Of a stretch of DNA of 46,174 nt, positions 40,600-46,174 are shown piece by piece (position 1 is the first letter of the stretch; each line of letters opens with the position of its first letter). The translations under genes were made by a program, and so were the position numbers. Where the stretch lies: NCBI GenBank assembly GCA_937919015.1, contig CALFPN010000014.1:1-46174 (forward strand). Direction: 5' to 3'. The DNA comes from an uncultured Clostridia bacterium (GTDB lineage Bacteria; Bacillota; Clostridia; Lachnospirales; Anaerotignaceae). The notes under the pieces are model-generated. The model made no database searches. It saw nothing but the letters and a program-made list of their open reading frames with translations, and was not told where the DNA came from.

Positions 40600-40628
40600 T
40601 AGTATGGCCTGATTCTGGAAAACAATTC
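40600..40628 (-). promoter_or_regulatory. Sigma-G-like promoter of the spoVA operon
   Basis: The minus strand reads GAATT (40624-40628), a 17-nt spacer, then CATACTA (40600-40606). The -10 is a full match to CATNHTA; the -35 misses the last base of GHATR. spoVA is a known sigma-G operon in B. subtilis. Confidence 0.65.
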
Positions 40629-40649
40629 ATAGGGATGCTCCGCTATATC

Positions 40650-40684
40650 AAAAAAAGACGTGTCTCTTCTTCGAGACACGTCTT
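40650..40684 (-). terminator. Terminator of mgtC
   Basis: A perfect 12-bp stem AAGACGTGTCTC/GAGACACGTCTT is followed by a run of seven T on the minus strand. Confidence 0.95.
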
Positions 40685-40692
40685 TCTGATGC

Positions 40693-41379
40693 TTATAGTC
40701 TGAAACTTTTGATATTCTCATCATCGGCGAAAATATCCGCCAAATCGGTACAGGTGATGCTATGCTCTCTGCTGACTTCCAGTTTTACCTTTACGCCGCC
40801 ATCTTCCATTTTTTCCATCTGAATATGATGGATAAGGATATGCCTTTCCTTCAGCTGCTTTTTCAACTCCTCCAGCCCATCGGGGGCCTTTTTGTAGGTG
40901 ATGGAAAAGGAGTCATAAATAGGCCCATCCAATTTCTGCAGATTGCCATGGGTAAAAATCTGAATCATCATGATTAAAACCGTAGCAAAAATACCAACGC
41001 CGTACATCCCCGCACCGATGGCAAGACCAACGCCGGCCATAGCCCAAAGTCCTGCTGCCGTGGTCAAACCTTTGATGGAAGCTTCCCGGATAAAAATAAC
41101 CCCCGCCCCCAGAAAGGAAATGCCTGTGATAACATTGGAAGCAATACGGGCTGCATCCACACGCATACCGGGAATCTCTAAAACATCCATAAAACCATAT
41201 TTTGACACGATCATCAATAATGCAGAACCAACCGCAACAATGATATGGGTGCGAAGGCCCGCCTCCTTTTTTCTGCGGCTGCGTTCATAACCGATAATGC
41301 CGCCGCACACTGCCGCAATGACCATACGCAATATATATTCTAAATCATAAGAAAGATAGGTTAAAATCTGTTCCATCAT
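40693..41379 (-). CDS. MgtC/SapB family membrane protein
   Basis: The 228-residue protein has four to five N-terminal helices with the family motif GYERSRRKKEAGLRTH (about residues 28-43) and a C-terminal soluble ACT-like domain of about 75 residues. MgtC proteins modulate membrane ATPases or ion balance at low magnesium. AAAGGGGG precedes two adjacent ATG codons. A TATAAT lies upstream, but the -35 is weak. No magnesium riboswitch was recognised in the short leader. Confidence 0.92.
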   Translation of the reverse strand: MMEQILTYLSYDLEYILRMVIAAVCGGIIGYERSRRKKEAGLRTHIIVAVGSALLMIVSKYGFMDVLEIPGMRVDAARIASNVITGISFLGAGVIFIREASIKGLTTAAGLWAMAGVGLAIGAGMYGVGIFATVLIMMIQIFTHGNLQKLDGPIYDSFSITYKKAPDGLEELKKQLKERHILIHHIQMEKMEDGGVKVKLEVSREHSITCTDLADIFADDENIKSFRL

Positions 41380-41433
41380 GCGTCCCCCTTTCGCACTTTT
41401 ATATAATAATTATAGCAGATTTCTATGAAATAG

Positions 41434-41456
41434 AAAAGGGATGCTTTTGCATCCCT
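41434..41456 (-). terminator. Terminator of uppP
   Basis: AGGGATGC-AAAA-GCATCCCTTTT on the minus strand, just after the uppP stop codon. Confidence 0.9.
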
Positions 41457-41464
41457 AAATCTTC

Positions 41465-42262
41465 TTATTTTACAATCATATGCAGTACAAACTGGTCTAA
41501 CAGGAGAATTGCCCCCAGAATAAATACATACACAGAGAACCATTTCAGTTTACCATTTTTAATGACACCAACCATGAAACGAATCGCCAGATAGCCGGAA
41601 ACCGCAGCCACAATAAATCCGCAGACCATAGGCATGGTACCCATGGCATCTGCCAGCACCACATCACCTGTCACGATATCCTTGATGGTCAGCACCATAG
41701 CCCCCAGAATGGCAGGAATGGACAGCAGGAAGGAAAATCTTGCCGCTTCTTCTCTATTCATGCCCCTTGCCAGGCAGGTGGAAATGGTCATGCCGGAACG
41801 AGATACGGCAGGCAGGATTGCTACCCCCTGCATAGTGCCAACAACAATGGCATCAAACAGAGACATATTTCTGATTTTCTTTCTGCCGGCAATACGAGTA
41901 TCTGCATACAGCAAAATACAGCCGGTAAAAAGGAAGTTGAATCCAATAAATTTCCCCTGACCAAAAATCGCATCAAAGGTATCATTGAACAGCAGCGCAA
42001 TGACAACTGTCGGCAGCGTACCTGCAATCAGAAGTGCTGTGGTTCTCTGGAAGGGATTGCGGATCAGTGCCCAGATATCCTTCCAGTAATACACGAATAC
42101 AGCGATCAGCGTCGCCACATGCAGGATGATAGAAAATGCCTGTCCTGCTTCTTTGATGCCGAACAGATTCTGGAACAAAACCAGATGACCGGAACTGCTG
42201 ACGGGCAGGAATTCCGTTAAGCCCTGAATCAGCCCTAAAATAATTGCCTGAATATATTCCAT
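41465..42262 (-). CDS. uppP: Undecaprenyl-diphosphatase UppP (BacA)
   Basis: The 265-residue membrane enzyme removes a phosphate from undecaprenyl diphosphate, recycling the peptidoglycan lipid carrier and giving bacitracin resistance. The signatures LGLIQGLTEFLPVSSSGHL (residues 9-27) and PAVSRSGMTISTCLARGMNREEAARFSFL are both intact. About eight helices. GGAGG lies before the ATG. Monocistronic, with a consensus promoter divergent from the helicase. Confidence 0.96.
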   Translation of the reverse strand: MEYIQAIILGLIQGLTEFLPVSSSGHLVLFQNLFGIKEAGQAFSIILHVATLIAVFVYYWKDIWALIRNPFQRTTALLIAGTLPTVVIALLFNDTFDAIFGQGKFIGFNFLFTGCILLYADTRIAGRKKIRNMSLFDAIVVGTMQGVAILPAVSRSGMTISTCLARGMNREEAARFSFLLSIPAILGAMVLTIKDIVTGDVVLADAMGTMPMVCGFIVAAVSGYLAIRFMVGVIKNGKLKWFSVYVFILGAILLLDQFVLHMIVK

Positions 42263-42313
42263 ATCGAAAAAACCTCCGTTTTGTCATATTTCCACTAGAT
42301 TTACAAATATTGA

Positions 42314-42342
42314 TTATAACCCATATAATTATTTCTTGCAAT
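42314..42342 (-). promoter_or_regulatory. Promoter of uppP
   Basis: The minus strand reads TTGCAA (42337-42342), a 17-nt spacer, then TATAAT (42314-42319). The self-complementary -35 is also used by the helicase promoter. Confidence 0.85.
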
Positions 42343-42365
42343 TCTTATTTTTTCCTGTTAATATA
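42337..42365 (+). promoter_or_regulatory. Promoter of the DEAD-box helicase
   Basis: TTGCAA (42337-42342), a 17-nt spacer and TAATAT (42360-42365). It implies a leader of about 225 nt before the helicase. Confidence 0.6.
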
Positions 42366-42371
42366 AGTGTC

Positions 42372-42598
42372 TGCGGCTTTTTTGCCGTAACTATGCGCAT
42401 GAATAGGGTTTATTAAGGGAATCTTAAGATTTTCTTAAGTACAACATATTCTCCAAAAAAGAGAATGATGCTTTGCGCATGCGCCAAAAGTCGAAGAAAA
42501 CTGATTTGCGTCTGCAGAATATTTTGCAGAAATGGTTCTATGTTTCGTTTTTTCTTCGGCTTTGTCACTGAAAACCGAAGAAAAGAAAGGAAGAAACA
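42372..42598 (+). promoter_or_regulatory. Long structured leader of the DEAD-box helicase
   Basis: The leader contains several local inverted repeats: CTTAAG/CTTAAG, CTGCA/TGCAG, GCGCATGCGC, and CTTCGG/CCGAAG just before the AAAGGAAG ribosome-binding site. Long leaders are typical of cold-induced helicase genes. No ORF or known RNA family was recognised. Confidence 0.45.
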
Positions 42599-44224
42599 AT
42601 GGAACACATCAAATTTGAAGAAATGAATATTTCCGAGGAAATCCTCCGTGCTGTGCTGGATATGGGCTTTGAAGAAGCAACCCCCATCCAGTCTCAGGCC
42701 ATCCCTATGGTACTGGAGGGCAAGGACATCATCGGTCAGTCTCAGACCGGTACAGGCAAAACCGCCGCTTTCGGCATCCCCTGTCTGGAACGCATCGACC
42801 CCGATGACAGACGCCTGCAGGCAATGATCCTCTGCCCCACAAGGGAACTGGCCATTCAGGTATCCGAGGAATTCCGCAAACTGCTGAAATACAAAGACAA
42901 TATCCGTGTACTGCCCATCTACGGCGGTCAGCCCATCGACAGACAGATCGCTGCCCTGAAAAAAGGCGCGCAGGTTGTCATCGGTACCCCCGGCCGTGTG
43001 ATGGACCACATGAGAAGAAGAACCATCAAAGCGGAAACCGTGCAGATGATGATTCTGGACGAAGCGGATGAAATGCTGGATATGGGCTTCAGAGAAGATA
43101 TCGAAACCATTCTGGTAAAAATCCCCGAAGACCACCAGACACTGCTCTTCTCCGCAACACTGTCCCCCGAAATTCTGGATATCACAAAACGTTTCCAGAG
43201 AGACCCCGAATTTATCAAAATCGTTCGCAAGGAACTGACCGTGCCCAGCATCGAACAGTATTACTTTGATGTAAAGGAAAAATCCAAACTGGATGCGCTG
43301 TGCCGTATCATGGATGTTTACGACCCCAATCTGGCTATGGTATTCTGCAACACAAAGAAACGTGTGGATGATCTGGTGGAAATGCTGCAGGGCCGCGGTT
43401 ACTTTGCGGAAGGTCTCCATGGCGACCTGAAACAGCCCCAGCGTGACAAAGTCATGCAGAAATTCCGCAACGGCACCATCGAAATTCTGGTTGCCACAGA
43501 CGTAGCGGCAAGGGGTCTGGATATCGACGATATCGATATCGTATTCAACTACGACGTCCCTCAGGATGAAGAATACTATGTACACCGTATCGGCCGTACG
43601 GGCCGTGCGGGCAAAAGCGGGAAAGCCTTTACTTTCTGCGTGGGCAAGGAAATCTATAAGCTGCGTGACATCATGCGCTACACAAAAACAAAGATCCAGC
43701 AGCAGAAACTGCCTACCCTCAGCGACGTGGAAGAACTGAAAACACGCTTCTTCTTAGAAAAAATCAAAGGCATCATCGACGAAGGCCACCTGACAAAATA
43801 CATCCATCTGGTAGATAAACTGATGGAAGAAGATTACACCAGCATCGACATTGCAGCTGCCCTTCTGAAAAACCATCTGGCAGATGCCATTGCCGATGAT
43901 ATCGATGCCATCGAAGATATCAACTTCAACGGCACAGAATTTTACGGCGGCGAAGGCGAAACGATGGTTCGCCTGTTCATCAACGCCGGCAAGAAAAACA
44001 AAATCCGCGCAAAGGATATCGTCGGTGCCATCGCCAACGAAGCAGGCGTGCCCGGGAAAACGCTGGGTGCCATCGACCTGTATGATGATTATACTTTCGT
44101 GGATGTTCCCAGCGAATTTGTAAGGGATATTCTGCACGGTATGAAAAATGCGAAGATCAAAGGCAAAAAGGTGCATATTGAAATCGCAAAGAAAGAAAAA
44201 ACATACGGTAAGAAAGGCAGATAA
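42599..44224 (+). CDS. DEAD-box RNA helicase with DbpA-type C-terminal domain (CshA/DeaD-like)
   Basis: The 541-residue protein has both RecA-like domains and a C-terminal DbpA/CsdA RNA-binding domain. The motifs are the Q motif near residue 31, motif I SQTGTGKT (48-55), DEAD (154-157), SAT (185-187) and HRIGRTGRAGKSGK (about 327-340); the RNA-binding domain covers about 460-535. It unwinds RNA during ribosome assembly, decay or cold adaptation. AAAGAAAGGAAG precedes the ATG. Codon bias indicates high expression. Confidence 0.95.
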   Translation: MEHIKFEEMNISEEILRAVLDMGFEEATPIQSQAIPMVLEGKDIIGQSQTGTGKTAAFGIPCLERIDPDDRRLQAMILCPTRELAIQVSEEFRKLLKYKDNIRVLPIYGGQPIDRQIAALKKGAQVVIGTPGRVMDHMRRRTIKAETVQMMILDEADEMLDMGFREDIETILVKIPEDHQTLLFSATLSPEILDITKRFQRDPEFIKIVRKELTVPSIEQYYFDVKEKSKLDALCRIMDVYDPNLAMVFCNTKKRVDDLVEMLQGRGYFAEGLHGDLKQPQRDKVMQKFRNGTIEILVATDVAARGLDIDDIDIVFNYDVPQDEEYYVHRIGRTGRAGKSGKAFTFCVGKEIYKLRDIMRYTKTKIQQQKLPTLSDVEELKTRFFLEKIKGIIDEGHLTKYIHLVDKLMEEDYTSIDIAAALLKNHLADAIADDIDAIEDINFNGTEFYGGEGETMVRLFINAGKKNKIRAKDIVGAIANEAGVPGKTLGAIDLYDDYTFVDVPSEFVRDILHGMKNAKIKGKKVHIEIAKKEKTYGKKGR

Positions 44225-44244
44225 TTGCTTTTCCGCATAAAAAT

Positions 44245-44269
44245 AAGGAGCCATTCGGCTCCTTTTTTT
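44245..44269. terminator. Terminator of the helicase gene
   Basis: AAGGAGCC-ATTC-GGCTCCTT followed by a T run, just before the converging XRE gene's stop codon. Confidence 0.9.
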
Positions 44270-44522
44270 ATTCTTCCTCTGTATCATCCTCAAAGGAATA
44301 TTCATTCAGCTCATCAAAATCCAGAAATTCCGCCAATGTCATACTGAAAGCATTGGCAATCTTATGAACAGTCTTTACTCTTGGGTTCTTTGATAACCCA
44401 CGCATAATATTGTCCAGAGTAGACTGTCTAAGCCCACTCATTGTAGCTAATTTATTGATGGAAATGCCACGCTGTTTGCATAACTGCCGTATTCTTTTTA
44501 TATATAATTCAGAATATTCCAT
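44268..44522 (-). CDS. XRE-family helix-turn-helix protein 1
   Basis: The 84-residue protein is one XRE-type DNA-binding domain (IRQLCKQRGISINKLATMSGLRQSTLDNIMRG) with an acidic tail ending EDDTEEE. The preferred ATG at 44522 has AAAGGTG six bases upstream. It lies downstream of XRE 2, but a terminator at 44541-44563 stands between them, so it is expressed at a lower level or by read-through. The two proteins resemble each other and may form heterodimers or antagonise each other. Confidence 0.88.
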   Translation of the reverse strand: MEYSELYIKRIRQLCKQRGISINKLATMSGLRQSTLDNIMRGLSKNPRVKTVHKIANAFSMTLAEFLDFDELNEYSFEDDTEEE

Positions 44523-44540
44523 AAAATTCACCTTTATCAT

Positions 44541-44563
44541 AAAAAAGAGCCGTTAGGCTCTTT
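44541..44563 (-). terminator. Terminator between the two XRE genes
   Basis: AAAGAGCC-TAAC-GGCTCTTT followed by T on the minus strand, just after the XRE 2 stop and a few bases before the XRE 1 ribosome-binding site. Confidence 0.85.
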
Positions 44564-44567
44564 CCAT

Positions 44568-44810
44568 TTATTTTATCTCCTGTTCCAAATCATCAAACAT
44601 ATCACTGTCAAAAAATTCTCTGACACTTATTCCCAATCCATCACAAATCTTCTTGATAGAAACAACACCAGGATTCTGACTTTTCTCATTCAGCATACTG
44701 TAAATCGTAGAAGATGACATTCCTGCAAGCATTGCCAATGCATTGATTGCCATATCATGCTCCGCACACAATTCTTGGATGCGTTTTGCAACGGCTTCTT
44801 TCGTATTCAA
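44568..44810 (-). CDS. XRE-family helix-turn-helix protein 2 (TTG start)
   Basis: The 80-residue protein has an XRE domain (IQELCAEHDMAINALAMLAGMSSSTIYSMLNE) and an acidic C terminus. The TTG at 44810 lies seven bases after AAGGAGGG; an upstream ATG at 44852 would place the start inside the first operator palindrome. It is divergent from the SLOG-like gene, across a region with four GATATATC-core palindromes, one of which abuts its ribosome-binding site. Autorepression and control of the divergent gene are the simplest reading. Confidence 0.88.
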   Translation of the reverse strand: MNTKEAVAKRIQELCAEHDMAINALAMLAGMSSSTIYSMLNEKSQNPGVVSIKKICDGLGISVREFFDSDMFDDLEQEIK

Positions 44811-44823
44811 TTCGCATCCCTCC

Positions 44824-44920
44824 TTACGATATATCGTAAGTTTAGTTTGCACAAATTTGCGATATATCGTTCGGGATATATCCCGATTCCATTTGTTTGT
44901 GTTATAATTACGATATATCC
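44824..44920. promoter_or_regulatory. Array of four GATATATC-core palindromes between the XRE and SLOG-like genes
   Basis: Sites: TTACGATATATCGTAA (44824-44839, perfect), GCGATATATCGT (core 44860-44869), TCGGGATATATCCCGA (44871-44886, perfect) and CGATATATCC (44911-44920). A TATAAT for the SLOG-like gene (44903-44908) lies between sites 3 and 4, with a poor -35. The two middle sites are about one helical turn apart, centre to centre about 14 bp. Confidence 0.75.
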
Positions 44921-44940
44921 CAAATCAAGAAGGTGATTTC

Positions 44941-45378
44941 ATGTCAGTATGCACTTTTTTCGGACACCGTGACTGTCCATCTTCCATCCAGCCAAAATTA
45001 AAAGCAGCTTTCATTGATTTAATAGAAAACCACGCCGTCCACACCTTTTATGTGGGCAATCATGGGGCTTTTGATTCCCTTGTACGTTCCACTTTGCAGG
45101 AATTGACACAGTCCTATCCCCAGATCCGCTATACGGTGGTGCTTGCCTATCTCCCCACAAAACAAACGGATTTCCCCTATGAAACCCTCCTGCCCGATGG
45201 CATTGAGAACGTTCCCAAACGCTTCGCCATCTCCTTCCGTAATAAATGGATGCTAAAACAGTCGGATTTTGTCGTAACCTATATCACCCACTCTTGGGGC
45301 GGCGCAGCCCAGTTCGCGGAATTGGCAGAAAAACAAAAGAAAACCGTTATCCATCTGACGTCCAAAGAAAAATGCTGA
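44941..45378 (+). CDS. SLOG-superfamily-like protein (DUF1273/YpsA-related)
   Basis: The 145-residue cytoplasmic protein starts CTFFGHRDCPSS; YVGNHGAFDSL follows at about residues 37-47, and ISFRNKWMLKQSDFVVTYITHSWGGAAQFAELA near the end. This pattern (GHR, a GNHGxFD loop, RN-M, GG-A) fits the Rossmann-like SLOG fold of YpsA and DprA/LOG relatives, which bind nucleotides or nucleotide-derived ligands. Biochemical function is unknown. AAGAAGGTG precedes the ATG. It is divergent from, and probably controlled by, the two XRE proteins. A terminator follows. Confidence 0.8.
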   Translation: MSVCTFFGHRDCPSSIQPKLKAAFIDLIENHAVHTFYVGNHGAFDSLVRSTLQELTQSYPQIRYTVVLAYLPTKQTDFPYETLLPDGIENVPKRFAISFRNKWMLKQSDFVVTYITHSWGGAAQFAELAEKQKKTVIHLTSKEKC

Positions 45379-45401
45379 ATCTTAACGATTCAGCATTTTT
45401 C
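45371..45401. terminator. Bidirectional terminator (SLOG-like gene / DUF4367-like gene)
   Basis: AATGCTGAATC and GATTCAGCATT pair around TTAAC, with T on one side and A on the other; the SLOG-like gene's stop codon is inside the stem. Confidence 0.88.
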
Positions 45402-45409
45402 TTATTCGT

Positions 45410-46174
45410 TCATTCATATATTCCTGTAGCTCCCTCTATGGCACTGTAATCATACTGTAGGGTGTTATAATTGACGGCACTTTTCGCGATCTGCTCCAGT
45501 ACATCCATGGGAAGATTGCCTTCCAAATACAGCGTCAGGTCATCGTAAAACCAAATGATCTGATTTCTGGCACCCTTATCCTCCTGATAGAATTGTCCTT
45601 CCTTCTTTCTCATGCCGTCAGGAACATGGCCTTTATTATAGTCATAATCCGCAGACTGGACGAAGTAGAAAAATTCCGATTCTGTTTCCAGATCATAAAA
45701 AACCTCTGTAATGATATGGTCACCGCGAGAACTGGACTGCATATACCGATCCCTGTAATAAAATCCATCGGGCACAGCTGTCAGAACAAAAAAGTCTTTC
45801 CAATGGTCTGGTTTTAATGTAGTTGCGAAAACATCCTCCACCAGATATGCAGGGCCTCCGTTTTTCATTTCTTCCTTCCGATATTCTTCCCACATTTCTC
45901 TGAATTCCCGTTTCCTGTCAATATCCGCAAAATATTCTTCTGTGGTATCAAATCCATCTAACAGCATGTCGGCAATCATAACGCGGCTTCCATATCTGAA
46001 GCCAATCAGAGCAATAAATGCAAGGATAATGAAAATCGCCCTTTTCAGAGTCACTTTTTTCTCCATTCTTTTCATCTCATCCAAAGGATTGGTCGGAACA
46101 GGTTCTTCTTCCCTCATTACAGCATCATCGCCATATGCTCTTTCGTGGGGCTCCTGTTTATTGGTGATCTTTTG
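45410..46174 (-). CDS. Membrane-anchored DUF4367-like protein, N terminus outside the window
   Basis: At least 254 residues are coded here. The frame stays open to the window edge, and no ribosome-binding site precedes the internal ATG at 46117, so the true start is beyond position 46174. Visible parts are a charged N-terminal segment, one membrane helix (AIFIILAFIALIGFRYGS) and an outer domain ending in LTLYLEGNLPMDVLEQIAKSAVNY. That ending is typical of DUF4367, often found in anti-sigma-like or lipoprotein-like proteins encoded after an ECF sigma factor. Function is inferred only at that level. Confidence 0.7.
   Translation of the reverse strand, partial: QKITNKQEPHERAYGDDAVMREEEPVPTNPLDEMKRMEKKVTLKRAIFIILAFIALIGFRYGSRVMIADMLLDGFDTTEEYFADIDRKREFREMWEEYRKEEMKNGGPAYLVEDVFATTLKPDHWKDFFVLTAVPDGFYYRDRYMQSSSRGDHIITEVFYDLETESEFFYFVQSADYDYNKGHVPDGMRKKEGQFYQEDKGARNQIIWFYDDLTLYLEGNLPMDVLEQIAKSAVNYNTLQYDYSAIEGATGIYE

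Noticed and set aside
42413..43585. 390-codon open frame on the minus strand opposite the DEAD-box helicase
   Set aside because: Mirror of a well-conserved helicase with strong codon bias; no promoter or ribosome-binding site.
44824..44920. CRISPR-like array
   Set aside because: The repeats are short palindromes with irregular spacing next to a promoter, which fits operators, not CRISPR repeats.

Overview
The window looks like a chromosomal segment of a low-GC, spore-forming anaerobic Firmicute of the class Clostridia. The closest functional parallel I recognise is Anaerotignum (formerly Clostridium) propionicum and its relatives, because a complete lactoyl-CoA dehydratase/propionate CoA-transferase operon of the acrylate pathway is present and its proteins read almost like the A. 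propionicum ones. A five-gene spoVA operon, luxS, type III glutamine synthetase, rubrerythrin, a four-subunit 2-oxoacid:ferredoxin oxidoreductase and many small Clostridia-typical families (DUF4317, DUF1292, DUF1540, U32/DUF3656) agree with that. No mobile element, CRISPR array or phage gene was seen.

Layout. 1-2.3 kb: two tandem EamA/DMT transporters, the second behind a structured leader, then tRNA-Thr(CGU). 2.4-7.9 kb: a DUF4317 protein, rubrerythrin, a YyaL-type thioredoxin-fold protein and a FAD oxidoreductase with a Rieske domain, probably a redox or oxygen-defence neighbourhood. 8-13.1 kb: lcdC-lcdA-lcdB-pct, transcribed leftwards from one strong promoter with a structured leader of about 200 nt. 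13.6-20.4 kb: zapA, a U32/DUF3656 protein, a SEDS glycosyltransferase (FtsW/RodA type), its class B PBP and a patatin-like phospholipase. 20.7-24.2 kb: a P-loop ATPase followed by the 2-oxoacid:ferredoxin oxidoreductase subunits (delta, alpha, beta, gamma). 24.5-29.3 kb: glnN, a YheO-type regulator, and divergent DegV and TetR genes. 29.3-33.3 kb: the translation/secretion cluster ylxM-ffh-rpsP-khpA-(small membrane protein)-rimM-trmD. 33.4-37.5 kb: small genes (orphan, histidine phosphatase, DUF1540, ribbon-helix-helix, DUF1292, two HD proteins, luxS). 37.7-40.6 kb: spoVAA-AB-AC-AD-AE. 40.7-44.3 kb: mgtC, uppP and a DEAD-box helicase with a long leader. 44.3-46.2 kb: two small XRE regulators divergent from a SLOG-like protein, then a partial DUF4367-like membrane protein running off the window.

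Metabolic logic. Pct, LcdAB and the ATP-driven activator LcdC would turn lactate (or another 2-hydroxyacid) into the enoyl-CoA, acting as an electron sink. The ferredoxin oxidoreductase would oxidise 2-oxoacids from amino acids and supply reduced ferredoxin, and glnN handles ammonium. The acryloyl-CoA reductase needed to finish the pathway is not in this window.

The most interesting non-coding signals are four GATATATC-core palindromes controlling the XRE/SLOG locus, sigma-G-like promoters in front of both spoVAA and rubrerythrin, tandem repeats plus an inverted repeat at the lcd promoter, a hairpin leader in front of a DMT transporter, and antiparallel overlapping promoters inside an inverted repeat between degV and tetR. 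Functions were assigned by reading the sequence and from knowledge of the families; no database search was run.
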